Positions 24,301 through 34,490 of a stretch of DNA of 64,000 nucleotides are shown here, piece after piece. The stretch is from Telmatactis stephensoni (Eukaryota > Cnidaria > Anthozoa > Actiniaria > Isophelliidae), in the NCBI GenBank assembly GCA_029948255.1, contig JALIZF010001679.1, forward strand, positions 248,001 to 312,000, read 5' to 3'. The notes under the pieces are model-generated. The model was not told the origin of the DNA. It made no database searches and was given only the letters and a program-made list of their open reading frames with translations. Position 1 is the first letter of the stretch; every line of letters starts with the position of its first letter. The translations under genes and the position numbers were made by a program.

Positions 24301-24481
24301 GATAATAAACCAGGTTGTTCTTGCTTTAGTAGCGCACGTTTTGAAGTGGTAACTCCTTCCGTGTCTCTGTCGGGTGCCTGCGTGTTAACACAGTATGCTG
24401 CAGGGTACGCCTGCGGAGAGCTTACGTAAAGTGAGTCAACCATCAACGACTGCAAGTAAAGCTGTCTGGCGACCATGGTAG
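21323..24481 (+). CDS. HES-type bHLH paralogue with disrupted last exon (HES-B)
   Basis: Exons 21323-21358, 21433-21537 and 22298-22400 encode a bHLH closely related to HES-A (KHLLERQRRARINNSL and EKMEKAEILELTVNYIK), with the same intron phases and an identical 105-bp second exon length. The basic-region proline of HES-A is histidine here. A phase-compatible last exon starts at 24116 but meets TGA at 24133-24135 after only six codons. The same frame then stays open for about 97 codons to a TAA at 24427. A one-base shift at about 24400-24428 leads into an ORF ending SKAVWRPW and TAG at 24479-24481. Either the gene is decaying and makes only an 89-residue bHLH, or the assembly has errors. Skipping the TGA with the weak phase-compatible acceptor at 24205 is another possibility. 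Confidence 0.7.
22741..23089. mobile_element. TIR element with about 85-bp arms in HES-B intron 3
   Basis: The left arm, from CAGATTCTGCCCCTTATCCA through CGTGCCTGGCCAACGTCTTG to AGCACCACGGTTAAGC, is repeated as its reverse complement at about 23005-23089 with almost no mismatch. The interior is about 175 bp and includes a short tandem repeat of TTTCTCMGATCATCGCGAAA. Confidence 0.85.
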
Positions 24482-24760
24482 TACAACTTTATTTATAAAG
24501 ATCAGATAAATAGTGAAATAAAAGGGACGTTGTGTAGAGAGATATGTGGGAATTGAATGGGAAAGAAATTGTTTATTTATTAAAAAGCTGATAAAAGGAA
24601 GGTCTAGTATTAAAGTATCATTTGTACGAGGACAATTGAATTGTAAGTTATATCCCCCAAAATGGGAATAAAGATGGTCAGAAATCGTATTATTTTATTA
24701 ATAGACTTAATCAGTGGAAATTAGAAATAAAATTAATAAAGAGAAGATTTTTGCAATATC

Positions 24761-25132
24761 CCCCCGGGTGGGGACTCCACTGTAAAAAGGATCGGGTATG
24801 CTCGTCGTATCTCTTAGGGGTAAAAATCAGCGATTTGGTATCTTTTAGGGTGTTAAAGTTGAAGTTTAGAGTTTAAGCATTTCCTGGTCTCTCTTAGGGT
24901 ATCAAAAGAGCCCATCGCTTATTATCTTGTTCTCAATTGCAAATGGAAGAAATTTGCCCAACAAAAGCGTGTCGACCGTTCAATTTTATGTTCATCATAA
25001 TAATGTTTATTAGCTTGTTATCGCTGGTATCTCTTAGGGGTTAAAACTCGTCCAGCCACGCCCTTCTTAAAACCGGTATCTTTTAGGTTCCGACAAGCAT
25101 ACCCGATTCCTTTTACAATGGAGTCCCCCCGG
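24761..25132. mobile_element. GC-ended MITE family G, copy 1, with 8-bp target duplication
   Basis: Exact 8-bp duplications GCAATATC at 24753-24760 and 25133-25140 flank the element. The inverted ends carry GGACTCCACTGTAAAAAGG and CCTTTTACAATGGAGTCC with CGGGTATGCTCG / CGACAAGCATACCCG. The interior has five CTYTTAGGG-like repeats. Confidence 0.85.
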
Positions 25133-25349
25133 GCAATATCCCGAGTAATAATTGCCAAATCTGCCAAAAACTTAGCCTTCGTGCAAGTTTTAATTAATTC
25201 AAATTTTCGCTTTGGATTAACACTCAAATTGATCTACTAAGATAAAAATCCTCGTTAAAACTGTCTTTAGAATTGTACATAGTTGTTTCTTGAATTTGAA
25301 TATTAAAATTTAGCTTTTATATGGCCAATTAGCAAATGAAGGCCTAAAC

Positions 25350-25572
25350 CAGGACCCCCTATAGCCCTTCGCGGCAAAATGAAATCACGTAAAATTATTT
25401 GGTATTTAATTTTCACGCGTCACGGATAATTAAAAAACCTCTTTCACGTTCACAAAAAAAATCAAAAGTTGCTTTCACGTGGACGAACAAAGATTTTAGA
25501 CCTTGAATCACGTTTCACGTCAAAATAAATATAGGCCATTCACGTTTCACGCAAAAGGTATAGGGGACCTTG
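25350..25572. mobile_element. CAGGG-ended MITE family F, copy 1
   Basis: Ends CAGGACCCCCTATA and TATAGGGGACCTTG. The interior has repeated TTTCACGT/ACGTGAAA motifs. CTAAAC occurs on both flanks. It is homologous to 26671-26883 (reversed) and 55408-55778. Confidence 0.8.
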
Positions 25573-26116
25573 CTAAACCTCATTTTCGATTGAAATTTTC
25601 GCTTTGGATTAACACTTTGATTCGACTTTAATTCATCAGACAAAACTACTTACAAACAAGTTAAACTTTCTGAAAGAAATAACTTCAGCTTTGTACAACA
25701 GCTATTCTTCAACAGAATAGTTTCAGTTGTAGCTCGCTGCCTGAATATGAAAAAAATCTCCTCTCAACATAAAATGGAAAAATTAATGTCAACCAAATAT
25801 GAGTAGCTTGGCTAATGGAAATTGAAATGGAATAGCTAGGAATCTACCAGAAATTTTCACAGCTATCATTTAACAAAGGGATCGATTGTTCGTGAATTCC
25901 GGATCAGTTACAGATTTTAGCTTAATAACTATTAATACATGATTTTGTCCTCAGTTCTTGTTTAATATTGTGCCCATTCTATTCACATTAACAGGTCATC
26001 AAATCAAGGATATCCAGATCTATAGCTAGAAGCAAACTATCAATATAAAAACCATTAAATTTCACAGTTATACCACAGTCTTGCTCAACCACAGTCTTGG
26101 CTCTCCCGCGTAAAGG

Positions 26117-26254
26117 CCATTCTCCACTCATCGCAGAAATTACTTGCAGCGAGCCAGCGAGTACTCGTTCGGAATAAAATCCAGTATTGTTCAAAATTTC
26201 GCAGCGAGTAAAAATGATCGCAGCGAGTGTTTTCTGCGATGAGTGGAGAATGTG
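26117..26254. mobile_element. Foldback element
   Basis: CATTCTCCACTCATCGCAGAAA pairs with TTTCTGCGATGAGTGGAGAATG. The interior has several GCAGCGAG repeats. Confidence 0.75.
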
Positions 26255-26670
26255 CTATAGATACTATTCTTTGGAGTTTTGGTAACAGCCCGCATTAAAA
26301 GGAAATGAATTAACAAGGGAAGTGCCGGAATGGCTGTAATCGGATAACGCAGTCGGTTGTACCCAAGTCAAACCCTTGTTGGATTCGAACTTTTTCAGTG
26401 TTGGGCTACATTTCAATGTCAGTGAAGTATTGTTATTTGAATGTAGCGAACAGTTCTAATCTCACAAGGTTTGAATATTGGATATATCACTGCGTTGGCC
26501 ATTACGTTATACGTCCATGAACAACTGAAGCAAATACACTAGAACCCCACCGCTAACTCGAACCCTTTCAACTCGAAAACCTCGCTATCTAGCTGGCTAG
26601 CTGCGTTTCCAGGGAGAACCTCTAAACAGAAGGAAAGCTAGTGCTCATTAAGCAGTGTGGACAAACACAG

Positions 26671-26883
26671 CAGGGTCCCCTATACCTTTTGCGTGAAACG
26701 TGAATGGCTGATTTATTTTGACGTGAAACGTGATTTAAGGTGTAAAAACTTTTTGCGTCCACGTGAAAGCAACTTTTGATTTTTTTTGTGAACGTGAAAG
26801 AGATTTTTTGATTATCCGTGACGCGTGAAAAGACCAAATATTTTTGCGTAATTTCATTTTGCAATGGGGTATAGGGGACCCTG
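26671..26883. mobile_element. CAGGG-ended MITE family F, copy 2
   Basis: Ends CAGGGTCCCCTATACC and TATAGGGGACCCTG. It is the reverse orientation of copy 1, with the same TGACGTGAAACGTGA interior. Confidence 0.85.
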
Positions 26884-27244
26884 ATACAGAGGTTTCTATG
26901 AAAGTTCTCTATGATTCTGTCAACACAATACTTAATTACGATAGCTGTCAAGTAGGAATTAACAAATTGAAGATAGTTTTCCATTGTCAGTACTCTTATT
27001 AATCATGGATGACGTCAAAAAATGTTCAAAACTAAAGTGAAATAAATTTCTTTTATAGTTTGGCCAACAGTACTTGATACGGTGAAGACCTCCTGGAAAA
27101 AGAATTGAATTAGTCGGGTAGACAGCTGTGGCAACTAAAGACAAAAAGTTCCCTTGCCTTGAGCCTCGGCTTGTCACTAATTCAGAGTTAACTATAGACT
27201 TCATTCATAGCTATTCATACTCACTGGTGAATTTCTAAATGTCT

Positions 27245-27595
27245 GATATTAATTAGACTAGCCATTTCTAATAGAAAGTGAAGTGCTGCGAGCAGAAAAC
27301 AGCTGGTGTATCCACGTTAGCAGAACTGTTCCCCTAAAACTCACGAAAGTACACCGCTTTCTCTGATATATGAAATGTTTCTTGTCTATCTCTTGTGCGT
27401 TGTGTGACGAACACTGCTAGTTGACCTTCAATGGTGAACTACAAAACATAATTCTCCAGGATCAGTGTCGGACACACACAGTTCAAAATATTTAGCACTG
27501 AGTAAAAGCAATTTTTCAAACAATCACAAACGGCTAGCGTTGGCAATGATTATAAAACTAACTGATTTTAAAAAGCTAGTTGTACGTTGCATCAC
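27245..27595. repeat. Dispersed repeat, copy 1
   Basis: About 340 bp matching the reverse complement of 62215-62545, including blocks such as AGCGGTGTACTTTCG and its complement and GCCAACGCTAGCCGTTTG and its complement. Family unknown. Confidence 0.75.
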
Positions 27596-30164
27596 GGTCA
27601 AAGATACCGCATTGTCTACTGTACTATTTGACGCTTTAGATCAAACGAATGATAAATACAATTCCATCACATACAAAGTATAAAATTTTCTTTCGTGGGG
27701 TAACCATATATATTGCAGAGATTCTCAGCGCGACCTCACTTCATACTTATTATCTTGCTTTGAATTGATTCGGCCCGTAGACGAGCTTCGATTCGAACAG
27801 TAATACGCAAATGACCCGTAACAGAACATTGCCCTCTCGAAAAAATATCATTTAGCATTTTGTGACCCTCATTTATACTTCGAGAAACATAAAACCTCTC
27901 GAATGGAATCGCACAGGAATCCCAATTTATCCCTGTGACGTCAAGGCTCGCCATGAACATACCACCGTACATAAAAATCGAGTTCGCGGATCAATATTAA
28001 GGTGACGTCATAAATCGCACAGGAATCCCACATCAAGAATAGTATTGCTGCTCGCTTCGCTCCCAGCAATTAGAGCAGTGCGCAAATATTGAAACTTTAA
28101 TTTCACAAACAAAAGAAATAAAATGGCCTCTGTAGAGCCTTTTCCCAATAAAAGAAAATATATATTTATAAGGTTGGTCACACCACTTTTAAAGTTTTGA
28201 TAGCTTTCCCATCCGAAATAAACAACCGGGCCGAAGCGAGATAGAAACAGCCTGTGGCTAGGGCAGTATTGGGTGGACGAAATTGCGGGAGTATTTTAAT
28301 TAGAGATGATAAATGCATTTAAAAAATGGTGGGGAATTGCGGTCTATAGATGATGCATACTCCGTTGCTTCTGTATTTTACGAAAAGGAAACAGATCTGA
28401 CTTGTCATTTAGTATTTATCGTTATAAAATTGAGAATAAAAGAAATTCTGAGAATACTTTCTGCTGGAATTTAATGTTTTTGGTGGAATGCGTCGCGGCC
28501 AAAAACCTTATTTCAAAAAAAAAAAAAAAAAAAAAAAAAAATTCATAGCAAGTCTAGGGATAGTTTCGAGTTTCTTTTGACGCTTAAATCATTATGATCG
28601 GAGCTACCAATAATTTATAATGACGGCATTGCTATTTTACCAAACATGAAATTTCTGGAAAAAATAAAGTTTTGTACAAAAGGGCGTTTATTGGTTCATA
28701 GAATCCAGATCAAATTCTTCGCTGTTACGTACTATGTTTAAAAGATTTCCATGGAAGCGTTTTCGAATAAAACGCGCTTGAACTTTTGCGCACCAAAAGA
28801 ATTAATAATTCCAAGCATTCACTTGGCCAAAAATCTTACTTAAAGGACTCAGAAACAGCTTCCTTTCAGCTCATTTTGTTGACATACTCTTTAATTGTTC
28901 GTTTGGAAAAATAAACCTTAATCAAAATAAACCTTAAAATTCCTTCCATAGGAAGGGGTGAATATATTTCATAAAATATACAATTATTGAGTTCTTTCAT
29001 TCAATCTATGTTTTTATATTAAAACCAACATAAATCATTATTGATTCATCAATCATTTTATTTCCACTAGTTGTTTTCAATGACCACATCCACAGATTCT
29101 CTTTGGCAACAAAATTCACCTCAGTTGTGGTTTAAATTTTCTTGGGGCATTGTTCTCCTTGCAATCCTCTAAAACTAATCTAAATACATAGCTTACCCTC
29201 CATAAAATCCTAAACTAGGCCCTTACACTACCCTTAGAAAAACATAACCCAGTGAGAACAATTAAACCTAAATGTAGCCACAGTTTTAGCCTCCTCTGCA
29301 AGCATCACTGTTCCTTTGTTCTTGGGCTTCCTGTTTAGGAGAAGTGAGAGGAGGGAGAATGGGGACAGGATAGGAAGTCCACTTATGGTCAATATAACCA
29401 TTACAAAGGAAGCCCAAGCAGTTAAAATGGAGTTGCTTGCAGAAGAAGCTACCACTGTTTAAAGCTCAGCACAAGAGGACGAGTTGCAGGGTCGATACGA
29501 AGTGAGGACAAGTCCCCCCCCTGTATACTACTGAGAAAATGTCTTACAAACAAGGAATAATGACACCTTTTATTTGTTGGTTTTTCTTTAGTGTGGACAG
29601 GTTCCACGTGCTTTTCACAAGTGACAGAAGCAGAAGTGGAAGCAACAGAAGCAGACTCACTGTTTATTGTTTTCTCTCACAAAATGTAACACTGGGTCTG
29701 CCTATGCTGCTTCTGCCTCCATTGCTCATGTAAACCAAGATAAACAGTACACACAATGACTGATCTCAGGTATGGTCACAACTGAGTTGGGCTTCCTGTG
29801 GTAGTCAATTAAATAATGATGTGATAACTAATATTTTGGTTAAATTGTCTGTTAAATTGTACAATCTTTACATCCTGCTAATTCAAACCAGCTTGAATTC
29901 ATGGGACTTGTCCTAAGGACAGATTTTTGTCATGTAACAATTTTTAACAAAAAAGTGCAGTATGTACTACCAGGGTAGTTACCCGGCAAGCAACATGTCC
30001 TCACTTAGTAACCCTGCAACCCATCCCTTTGTGTATTCTGAGCTTAAAAGTTTATTTTGTAATAATAAAACTAACTATTGTTTAAACATGCAGGCATGTA
30101 AGATCGAGGTGATTTTAAGTTCTAATCTTCCACCACCATTGCTTAGACTGTTATGCATCTATCA
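27596..30164. other. Intergenic region upstream of the SLC7 pair
   Basis: No supported gene. Contains a 27-A run near 28517-28543 and a weak hydrophobic 73-codon minus frame (29234-29455) that I do not call. Confidence 0.35.
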
Positions 30165-30490
30165 TTTAACAAAATGATTTTATTTTTCCATGCCTCTGTA
30201 CTCTTAGACTAACAGATGCACAGATAATGTCAAAATGTGAACAAAAAAGTATGCCCTGAGATGAAGTTCAGGGGTGTGACTGTTGTTCTTACCACATTTT
30301 GACATCTCCTGTCCATCTATTAAAGTACAGACCAACAGAAAAATGGAATCTATTTGTTTTATATAATGTTCATATTTGAAACAGTTCAACCAATCACAGC
30401 ACACGTGAGATTCAATGATGTCATGTGTGTAAGTGTACTGTAATAACACATGGTTCTCAACCAATCATGATCAGAGCATGCATTTAATAT
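30165..30490. mobile_element. MITE family B, copy 2
   Basis: A hairpin (CATTTTTCCATGCCTCTGTACT... pairing with ...AAAGTACAGACCAACAGAAAAATGG) is followed by two CCAATCA-containing repeats, the mirror of 3560-3930. It lies about 40 bp beyond the SLC7-A stop codon and includes a minus-strand ATTAAA that could serve that gene as a poly(A) signal. Confidence 0.7.
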
Positions 30491-30528
30491 ATATACCAAT
30501 CATTTTATAATTAAGTCAAATATTACTC

Positions 30529-31879
30529 CTATTTCTTTCTGGCAAACATATAATAAAAAGGTACACCAGAGAATATATATCCTACGGCAACTAGAGAAGG
30601 TATGGGCTTCTCGACAAAGGGTGCTATAACTAAATACATAGCAATTAAGACCATTAACACTGGAATGATTGTCCACACCCTGTACGGCCTTGGCTTATTG
30701 GGCAACTTGAAGCGCAGAACAAGAAGAGCAGTTATTGTACCACCATAAAACATCCATGCAGCAAAACTAAAGCAGCTAATAAGAGTTTCAAGATTGCTTG
30801 GCAATAGAAGGAGGATTGCGATGAGGGATGGAAATGATGTGGCATAGATAGGCATCTGGAGTCTTGAGTTGATGTTTGCAAGGAAAGATGGCATATGGCC
30901 TTCTTTTGCAGCAGCACAGACAACTCTGCTGTTAGTGAACACAGATCCATTTGCTGCTCCAAAACAAGAGCAAGCAACAAGCAATGGCATTACTACAAGG
31001 AAAATTGGATGTAACTTCTCACCAAAGGACACAGCTAACTGCACTAGAAGAAATAACCTCTGCTGGAGTCAGAACACTCAGATAAGCTACATTAACTAAC
31101 ACATAGCAGAGGGTTACCAGTGGAATGGCAATAAACATTGCTCTTGGGAAGTTCTTAGTTGGATTTTGAAGTTCCCCAGCGACATAGTTAAGTCCATTCC
31201 ATCCATCAAAAGCCCACAGACCACTGTAAAAGGCATGTACAAGTTGACCTGGATTGTTACTTGTTCCATTGAAAATGTTTTCAAAATTTTGTGTTTTTCC
31301 ACTAGCTAGGTTATATGCCCCAATCATGACCACTAGACCAATGGCTAACAGCTTCATCGATGTGAATACTACTTGTGTTTGGGCACCAAGACGAGTGCTT
31401 ATACAGTTTATAACAGTCAAGACTATAATACAAAGCATTGCAATGACTTTGATCAATACTGTTGGTTCTTTTGATGTTCCTTCAGGCAAAAATGGCAAGC
31501 AAGAGTAGGAAGCAAACCCCAGGCATATTATTGCAATTGAAGCTGGCTTCAGAACAAGAATGATAGTCCAGCTGAATAAAAATGCTGGTAATGATCCAAA
31601 GGCTTCTTTGATGTAAACGTATTCCCCTCCTGACTTCTGAATCAGTGTTCCAAGTTCACAATAACACAAAGAACCTTGTAGTGCAATTAAACCACAGAGA
31701 ATCCAAATAATTATCATCATGCCAACTGACCCTGACCTCTCAAGGACAAACTTGGGGGATACAAAAATTCCTGAGCCAATCATGACTCCAATAATAAGTG
31801 CCACACCTTGGACGAGAGTCACACTGTTGGCCTCTTCTTTGTGGGAGAGTTTGCCTTTTCTATTCAAAGGCTTATACAT
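30529..31879 (-). CDS. SLC7-type amino-acid transporter light chain, single exon (SLC7-A)
   Basis: An intronless reading frame of 449 residues after one correction, with about 12 hydrophobic segments. It is a plasma-membrane amino-acid exchanger of the L-type/b0,+ light-chain group of the APC superfamily. The TM1 signature IGSGIFVSP is present, followed by CYCELGTLIQKSGGEYVYI, then GLWAFDGWN and FSFAAWMFYG, all as in SLC7A5-A9. One extra base at 31036 shifts the frame between SSAV and AVSFGE, so the raw sequence gives two overlapping pieces (31879-31019 and 31044-30529). The loop after TM3 reads PFLPEGTSKEP and lacks the cysteine that normally bonds to the SLC3 heavy chain. ATG at 31877-31879 is the first start after an in-frame stop. 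A splice-acceptor-like sequence just upstream (about 31915) leaves room for a 5' exon. The exact subfamily is unsure. Confidence 0.85.
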
Positions 31880-32129
31880 TTTGTCTGTTGAGTTAGATGT
31901 TTCTTCACTTCTTGCTATTGGAATAATAAAATGAAAATGTCAAAAATAGTCAGTGAACATTCTGTTTCAACTTGTCCATTCTGACAGAGTGAAGATTTTT
32001 GAGAGTGGGGAAGAGGTTAGGAAAAGGGGGTCAAATTCACATATTTTATATATACAACCAATCTCATTAACTTTTTCCACATAAAAAGACATATAGACTA
32101 TCACAAATATCAGGTGTTTCATTAAATAT

Positions 32130-32220
32130 TTCTCTCTCAGCTCTCCCTCTCTCTCTCTCTCTCTCTCCCTCCCTTCCTCCCTCCCCCCCTCCCCCCCAAA
32201 AAAGCCTCCCCTCCAAAAAA
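32130..32220. repeat. CT-rich microsatellite
   Basis: (CT)n followed by CCTCCC and C runs at 32130-32210, upstream of SLC7-A. Confidence 0.8.
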
Positions 32221-32487
32221 GAAGGTATTGTGGACCCTCAAACAAGGAAGAAAAGGAGACACTGTCAACAGGGAAGATAGAAGAGAAACAAATTTAAATA
32301 AAATCCAAGAGGGTGGGCATGGATTTAGGTTCAGATTAGCCATCATAGTTTCGTGCACCGTGATACTCCCCCCATGACGGGGGAGAGTAGAGTATTATGG
32401 GAACACAAAACACTGATGGTTGAAATCTGAGCCTAGCATGGATTCAAATCCCACTGATATCTTGCTGCTTTGTTAATGTTTAGACCA

Positions 32488-33331
32488 TTAAGGTAGTTCG
32501 GGACTCATGAATTTTTACGATAAACTTGCCTTCAAAATTCCTACAAAGAAAGAGGGGCATAGGAGGAAATAAAATGTAAAATAAAAATGGGGGGTCACCG
32601 AGGTCACTCTTGAGATATGAGGGGGGAGATGTGGGGTGTTTGGTGATCTTTTTACGAAAAATGGCCTCGCGATATCTGGTCAAATTATAAGAATTTTGGA
32701 ACAACCAAATGTATTCAAAAGCAAGCAAAATGATAGCCTGGGATGCAGAAAAACACTTGGAACTAAGTTGTTGCCGAACAATTTGCAAAGAAGCGAAAGA
32801 TCAACAATAATATGCGAAAAATGGCCTTCCAGAATACACGTTTTTGGAGGATCAGACAGAAAAATGATAAATTTACTCAAAATCGAAACGATAGAAGTAT
32901 TCTTTTTTTTCTTTTTACGAAAAGTTTATAAAATTATGAGCATAAATTATTCATAAAATCAGGGGGTCACCGTATTGTTTAAAGAGTAAGAGAAGAACAA
33001 AGGTTAAAAATCTTCGAAAACGAACACAAAAAATCAGCCATTTTAGCGTTGTTTTCTGCTCCTTTTCGACTCAAAAAAATTCGCTAAATTTTATAGTTCG
33101 AACTTTTTCTCCTACTTTACACGGTGCACAACATGTTTTGATAAATTTGTTTGCAGAATCTGGTCGATAAAGTACTATTTTTCTTCACCAAAAAACGAAT
33201 TTCTTCGGTTTTCAATCGCTGACTCACTAGGGCCCAGACTTCCCACGGACAAGCGAATGTTCTTTAATAAAAGTGCGCGCGCTCGAATGCGCGCGGAGAT
33301 GCGCAGTAGCAAGGGTCCCGAACTACCTTAA
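32488..33331. mobile_element. TTAA-flanked TIR element, 844 bp
   Basis: TTAAGGTAGTTCGGGACTC at the left and GGGTCCCGAACTACCTTAA at the right: TTAA duplications plus inverted repeats. There is no transposase frame. It lies between the two SLC7 genes. Confidence 0.85.
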
Positions 33332-34490
33332 GTAACCCTATGTCCAAGAGGAATTAAAAAATTCCTCTGGAGGTCACTGCTCCTATAAGTTAATTTCCAT
33401 TGTGGGCATGGGATTTCCTTTCCGCCAGCTGTTCCTAAAGGCGAGTTGTTCCTGGCAGCTATCCCAGCTACCAGGAAAAACTGGCCTTCATACAAACCGA
33501 TGGTTATCCCTCATAATTACATACGTTTTTGACAGTCTGTTAGTGGTCGGCTTAAGCTTTTCAATTAACTTGTTAGTCAGCATGCATTCAGGTGATTCTC
33601 GATCTGGTACCAGAAAAAAAATTGATTCGGGGTTGATAGCACGATAAATTATTTTCCAGTTAATAAACTCCTCGATAACAGCATCAATTTATCGACTGGA
33701 TACGATTTTTTTCGAGGCTGTTTCGCTCTTTCTTCGAAACTCATCGACAGTTTGTCGGCAGTCTAAGTAACGACGTACTATGAAGCGTAAAAAAACAGCC
33801 TTTCATGCCTTTCATGCTAAATCATAATGATACATGTAAATAACTATTGTACCTTGATCTGTCTTTTGGTGCCTTTTATGCATTATATATTGTTATGGAA
33901 AAATATTGTAATTTCTTCGCCACGATGAATGGTCTCTTGAGCAACGTCGAACACTACGACGACACGTCACATTGACAAACTGAACACCAGGGGGAGGATG
34001 GAGGGGAAATTTTGTCTTTGAGATATTACTAAACATTTATATTCCATTTTCTATTCTACTTAGTTTTATTTGATTTTTAAAGCTTTAATAAATACGCTTT
34101 CATCATTTGAAATGACTTTAAACTAAAGTTTTAGGTCGAGGCTTTGCGGTAATTTTTAGAGTGTTGTTTGAAATATTTGCATGAACGAAAATTTATACAT
34201 ATAAACGAACTACATATTCAGTAAATATATCATAATTGTTTGAGCTTGAAATAATGGGATTCCTAAAATAGGCAAAATTAGAAAGAAACATTATTTTATC
34301 AGAATACTGCAAAACTTTGATTGGAAAGAAATTTTCAAACTGAAAATCAAATTTGGAAAAAAAAAAAAAAAAACCTGTCACGCAAAAAAATCCACGCGCG
34401 TCACGCAATAAAGTGCGCGTCACCGCACACTGTGAGTAACCATATACAATATATAAAATTTGCATTTTTCTGAAACACTCTTGAAAAAAT

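Noticed and set aside
24761..25132. Interstitial telomere array
   Set aside because: TTAGGG units are few and widely spaced within a bounded transposon; there is no tandem array.
29234..29455. 73-codon minus frame with hydrophobic stretches
   Set aside because: No similarity I recognise, no splice context and no neighbouring exon; length is within chance.
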